This document shows positions 21,526-24,371 of a stretch of 24,371 nucleotides of DNA, in pieces. The notes beneath the pieces are model-generated. The model saw only the letters and a list, made by a program, of their open reading frames with translations, had not been told where the DNA came from and searched no databases. The translations under genes were made by a program, and so were the position numbers. Numbering within the stretch: position 1 is the first letter of the stretch; every line of letters starts with the position of its first letter. The stretch spans positions 1-24,371 of the forward strand of contig DAITPJ010000026.1 of the NCBI GenBank assembly GCA_036833635.1, given 5' to 3'. This DNA comes from Terrimesophilobacter sp036833635. GTDB taxonomy: Bacteria > Actinomycetota > Actinomycetes > Actinomycetales > Microbacteriaceae.

Positions 21526-22866
21526 ATGGACAAGCAACGCGACTTCGTTCTGCGCACCATCGAGGAGCGCGGCGTCAAGTTCGTGCGCCTGTGGTTCACG
21601 GATGTCGTGGGCACGCTCAAGTCCGTCGCGATCGCCCCTGCGGAGGTCGAGGGCGCCTTCGCGGAAGGCGTCGGGATCGACGGCTCGGCGATCGAGGGGC
21701 TCACCCGCCTCTTCGAGGCCGACGTGCTGCTGCATCCGGACCCTGCCACCTTCCAGATCCTCCCGTGGCGCGGCGAGATCGATCCGACCGCGCGGATGTT
21801 CTGCGACATCACGACCCCGGATGGCGAGCCGGCCGTCGCCGACCCGCGCAACGTGCTCAAGCGCACGCTCGAGAAGGCGGCCGACCGCGGATTCACGTTC
21901 TACACGCATCCGGAGATCGAGTTCTACCTGCTCAAGAGCTCGAAACTCGACAAGGGCGGCCGACCAGTGCCGGTCGACTCTGCCGGCTACTTCGACAACG
22001 TGCCAGGCGGCACGGCGCACGACTTCCGTCGCCGCTCTGTGCGGATGCTCGAGGATCTCGGCATCTCGGTCGAGTTCAGCCATCACGAGGGCGGGCCTGG
22101 GCAGAACGAGATCGACCTGCGCTACGCCGACGGCCTCACGACGGCCGACAACATCATGACCTTCCGCACGGTCGTCAAGGAGGTCGCGATCGAGCAGGGC
22201 GTCTACGCGACGTTCATGCCGAAGCCGTTCTCCGAGCATCCTGGGTCGGGAATGCACACCCACATGTCACTCTTCGAGGGCGACACGAACGCGTTCTTCG
22301 AGGCCGGCGCGCAGTACCAACTCTCGAAGGTCGGCCGGCAGTTCATCGCTGGTCTTCTTCACCACGCTCCCGAGATCACTGCGGTCACGAACCAGTTCGT
22401 GAACTCCTACAAGCGGCTCTGGGGCGGCGGGGAAGCGCCGAGCTTCGTGTGCTGGGGGCACAACAACCGCTCGGCGCTCATCCGGGTTCCGCTCTACAAG
22501 CCGAGCAAGGGGCAGAGCTCGCGCGTCGAGTACCGCGCGATCGACTCCGCGGCGAACCCGTATCTCGCCTACTCGCTCATGCTCGCCGCGGGCCTCAAGG
22601 GCATCGAGGAGGGCTACGAGCTGCCGGCCGAGGCCGAGGACAACGTCTGGAATCTCACCGACTCCGAGCGGAGGGCGCTCGGCTACAACGCGCTCCCCGC
22701 GAGCCTCGACCACGCGGTCGCGATCATGGAGAAGTCCGAGCTCGTCGCCGAAACGCTTGGCGAGCAGGTCTTCAATTACGTGCTCCTCAACAAGCTGCGG
22801 GAGTGGAACGCCTACCGCGCCCAGGTGACTCCCTTCGAGCTGCAGAGCAACCTGGAGATGCTCTAA
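21526..22866 (+). CDS. glnA2: Glutamine synthetase-family ligase, GlnA2 type
   Basis: This 446-aa protein has the same length as M. tuberculosis GlnA2 and is in the same neighbourhood next to glnE. It keeps the glutamine-synthetase signatures: GIDGSAIEG near residue 50 (Asp52 at the ammonium-site position), metal-binding PEIEFYL (Glu130, Glu132), MHTHMSL near 247, and NSYKRL plus NNRSALIRVP. The adenylylation loop tyrosine (NLYDLP in GlnA) is not visible; the region reads WNLTDSERRALGYNALP, so GlnE may not act on it. It could make glutamine. However, S. coelicolor GlnA2 has been reported as a gamma-glutamylpolyamine synthetase, so a polyamine role is a serious alternative. GAAGAGGAG is a good ribosome site. 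The glnE start is 6 bp after its stop. Confidence 0.93.
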   Translation: MDKQRDFVLRTIEERGVKFVRLWFTDVVGTLKSVAIAPAEVEGAFAEGVGIDGSAIEGLTRLFEADVLLHPDPATFQILPWRGEIDPTARMFCDITTPDGEPAVADPRNVLKRTLEKAADRGFTFYTHPEIEFYLLKSSKLDKGGRPVPVDSAGYFDNVPGGTAHDFRRRSVRMLEDLGISVEFSHHEGGPGQNEIDLRYADGLTTADNIMTFRTVVKEVAIEQGVYATFMPKPFSEHPGSGMHTHMSLFEGDTNAFFEAGAQYQLSKVGRQFIAGLLHHAPEITAVTNQFVNSYKRLWGGGEAPSFVCWGHNNRSALIRVPLYKPSKGQSSRVEYRAIDSAANPYLAYSLMLAAGLKGIEEGYELPAEAEDNVWNLTDSERRALGYNALPASLDHAVAIMEKSELVAETLGEQVFNYVLLNKLREWNAYRAQVTPFELQSNLEML

Positions 22867-22872
22867 GGCGCC

Positions 22873-24371
22873 ATGGCCCGGGAGACGTCGCGGGAGCGCA
22901 CAACGCTCACCGAGCTCGCCAGGCTCGGGTTCGCGGAGCTCGGCGCTGCCGAGGCGATGCTCATCGGGCCGCTCGCCGGATTCGGGCCCTCGCTCGTACC
23001 GCTCTTCGCCCACGCCGCGAACCCGGACCAGGCATTGCAACTGCTCGTGCGACTCCAGGAGCAGTCCCCGAAGGAACTGGGCGCTGCCCTCAAGAAACCG
23101 GATGCCGCGGCGCGGCTTCTCCGCGTACTCGGCGCCTCGGCGGGGTTCGGGGAGTTCTTTCGTCGTCGGCCTGAGGAACTTGCGGCGATGGCGGCCCCCC
23201 TCGCTGGGCTTCCTTCACCCCACGAGTTTGCGACCGAACTGCTCGCCGCGGTCGACGGTCTCGCTGGGGAGGAGGCCGTCGTGGCCCTCCGGGTTCGCTA
23301 CCGCCGCATCCTCGCACGCATCGCGGCCTTCGACCTCGAGCAGGAGGACCCGCTCGCCGGAGTGGAGGCCGTCGCCGGGAGCCTCGCGGATCTCGCCGCA
23401 GCTGCGCTCGACTCCGCGCTCGCCCTCGCCAGGCGCGAGCTGCCCTTCCCACCGGAGGAGGTCGCCGCGACGAAGTTCGCCGTCATCGGCATGGGGAAGG
23501 CGGGCGCGCATGAGCTCAATTATGTGAGCGACGTCGACGTCATTTACGTCGTGGAAGGCGACGGCGCCCTGCCCGCAGACCGCGCCGTGGAGATCGGGAC
23601 GCGACTCGCGATGCAGCTTGCGCGAAGCATCCACGGGCCGGCGCCTGAGCCTGGCCTCTGGGATGTGGACGCCAACCTGCGACCTGAAGGCAAGGACGGC
23701 GCACTTGTGCGCACCCTCGAATCGCACTCGGCCTACTACGACCGCTGGGCGAAGGACTGGGAGTTCCAGGCGCTGCTCAAGGCGCGGCCGCTCGCCGGCG
23801 ACCTGGAACTCGGCGCCCGCTACGTCGAGGCGGTCGCGCCGCTCGTCTGGTCGAGCGCGGGAGGGCCGCACTTCGTCGAGTCGGTGCAGCGGATGCGCGA
23901 GCGGGTCACCGAGAATATCCCGGCGGCCGAGCGCGACGTGCAGCTCAAGCTCGGGCCAGGCGGCCTGCGCGACATCGAGTTCACGAGCCAGCTGCTCCAG
24001 CTCGTGCACGGCCAGGTGGATGACGCGGTGCGGCAGGGCGGGACGCTTCCCGCTCTCGCTGCCCTCGCCGAGCGGGGCTACATCGGCCGCGACGAGGCGG
24101 CGGTCTTCGGCCGCGACTACCGGTTCCTGAGGCTCCTCGAGCACCGGCTGCAGCTCGCCGGGCTCCGTCGCACCCACCTCATGCCAAGCGATGAGGGAGC
24201 GTTGCGCGTGCTTGCTCGCGCGAGCGGCCTGGCCACGACGGCGGAGGAGTTGCGCGAGCGGTGGCAGGCCGTCAAGACCGAGGTGCGCAGCCTGCACGAG
24301 CGGCTGTTCTACCGGCCGCTGCTCTCCGCGGTCGCCGCGCTCCCCGACGAGGGGTTCGCTCTCAGCAGCGA
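22873..24371 (+). CDS. glnE: Glutamine synthetase adenylyltransferase/deadenylyltransferase, 5' part
   Basis: This open frame has no stop before the window end (about 499 codons of an expected ~1000), so it is cut by the window and not broken. It corresponds to the N-terminal nucleotidyltransferase (de-adenylylating) half. The signature GMGKAGAHELNYVSDVDVIYVVE lies near residues 209-231, followed by RLAMQLARSIH, WDVDANLRPEGKDGALVRTLES (in part), YYDRWAKDWEFQALLKARPLAGD and KLGPGGLRDIEF, all typical of GlnE. It reversibly adenylylates GlnA in response to nitrogen status; its main target glnA is not in this window. It probably shares a transcript with glnA2, with a 6-bp gap. Confidence 0.95.
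   Translation, partial: MARETSRERTTLTELARLGFAELGAAEAMLIGPLAGFGPSLVPLFAHAANPDQALQLLVRLQEQSPKELGAALKKPDAAARLLRVLGASAGFGEFFRRRPEELAAMAAPLAGLPSPHEFATELLAAVDGLAGEEAVVALRVRYRRILARIAAFDLEQEDPLAGVEAVAGSLADLAAAALDSALALARRELPFPPEEVAATKFAVIGMGKAGAHELNYVSDVDVIYVVEGDGALPADRAVEIGTRLAMQLARSIHGPAPEPGLWDVDANLRPEGKDGALVRTLESHSAYYDRWAKDWEFQALLKARPLAGDLELGARYVEAVAPLVWSSAGGPHFVESVQRMRERVTENIPAAERDVQLKLGPGGLRDIEFTSQLLQLVHGQVDDAVRQGGTLPALAALAERGYIGRDEAAVFGRDYRFLRLLEHRLQLAGLRRTHLMPSDEGALRVLARASGLATTAEELRERWQAVKTEVRSLHERLFYRPLLSAVAALPDEGFALSS

Larger units (their letters stand above)
645..23896. repeat. Dispersed iterated motif GCATCCG / CGGATGC (core GGCATCCG)
   Basis: I count about 43 exact copies of the 7-mer on either strand, from 645-651 to 23890-23896, roughly one per 560 bp. 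Base composition (about 69% GC) predicts about 6. Around 27 copies extend to GGCATCCG. Copies occur in genes on both strands, in more than one reading frame (Ala-Ser as GCA TCC, Asp-Ala as GAT GCC, His-Pro as CAT CCG), in rnpB and in intergenic DNA. Three copies fall within 22 bp at 15312-15333. The count is by eye and may be off by a few. Confidence 0.65.

Noticed and set aside
1..24371. Biosynthetic cluster, defence system, prophage or CRISPR
   Set aside because: All sizeable genes are housekeeping or common regulators. No nuclease-helicase pairs, transposases, phage structural genes or spaced repeats were found. The fab genes are the primary FAS-II set, not a polyketide cluster.

Overview
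The window looks like chromosomal core DNA from a high-GC actinobacterium, most likely Microbacteriaceae. The reasons are the roughly 69% GC content, an actinobacterial-type RNase P RNA, a DUF3145 protein, a polyphosphate-type glucokinase, a PucR-type FasR-like regulator beside the fatty-acid synthase II genes, and a glnA2-glnE pair. From memory, the order aceE / PucR regulator / fabD / (fabH) / acpP / ketosynthase and the order Nif3 / coiled-coil zinc-ribbon / RNase H / panB / glnA2 / glnE are both also seen in Mycobacterium (around Rv2220-Rv2245). I see no prophage, transposase, CRISPR array or secretion cluster.

Layout. 1-131: a nested inverted repeat. 198-1895 (+): family-A DNA polymerase. 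1912-2481 (-): PadR regulator interrupted by a 100-N assembly gap, divergent from the DUF3145 gene (2688-3191, +). 3303-3899 (-): dihydrofolate-reductase/RibD-like gene bracketed by two copies of a ~56-bp hairpin-forming repeat. 4067-11661 (-): a long same-strand block read in the order aceE, fasR-like, fabD, fabH, acpP, fabF. It would link pyruvate oxidation to acetyl-CoA with FAS-II initiation and elongation. 11869-11941 (+): tRNA-Val(TAC). 12003-14776 (+): NCS1-type permease with a ~410-residue acidic/proline-rich N-terminal extension, split by a second N gap whose flanks are identical for 55 bp. 14805-16848 (+): Nif3-like protein, coiled-coil protein with a lost zinc ribbon, and RNase HI. 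16862-16933: a very strong palindrome against the rnpB promoter. 16954-17335 (+): rnpB. 17345-18969 (-): map then ppgK, overlapping. 19002-19175 (+): a 57-aa conserved small protein. 19185-21466 (-): panB then gdhA, separated by two identical tandem hairpins. 21526-24371 (+): glnA2 and the 5' part of glnE, cut by the window end.

The window is mostly housekeeping: lipid synthesis, central carbon entry, RNA processing, N-terminal Met removal and nitrogen assimilation. The least explained signals are not genes. One is a highly iterated motif, GCATCCG/CGGATGC (core GGCATCCG), which I counted by hand about 43 times, several-fold above a base-composition expectation and often forcing rare codons. 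The others are the palindromic repeats listed above and a series of -10 boxes placed 6-7 nt before start codons, which suggests leaderless mRNAs. Both N gaps fall inside genes. The second appears to be an unmerged contig overlap, not missing sequence.
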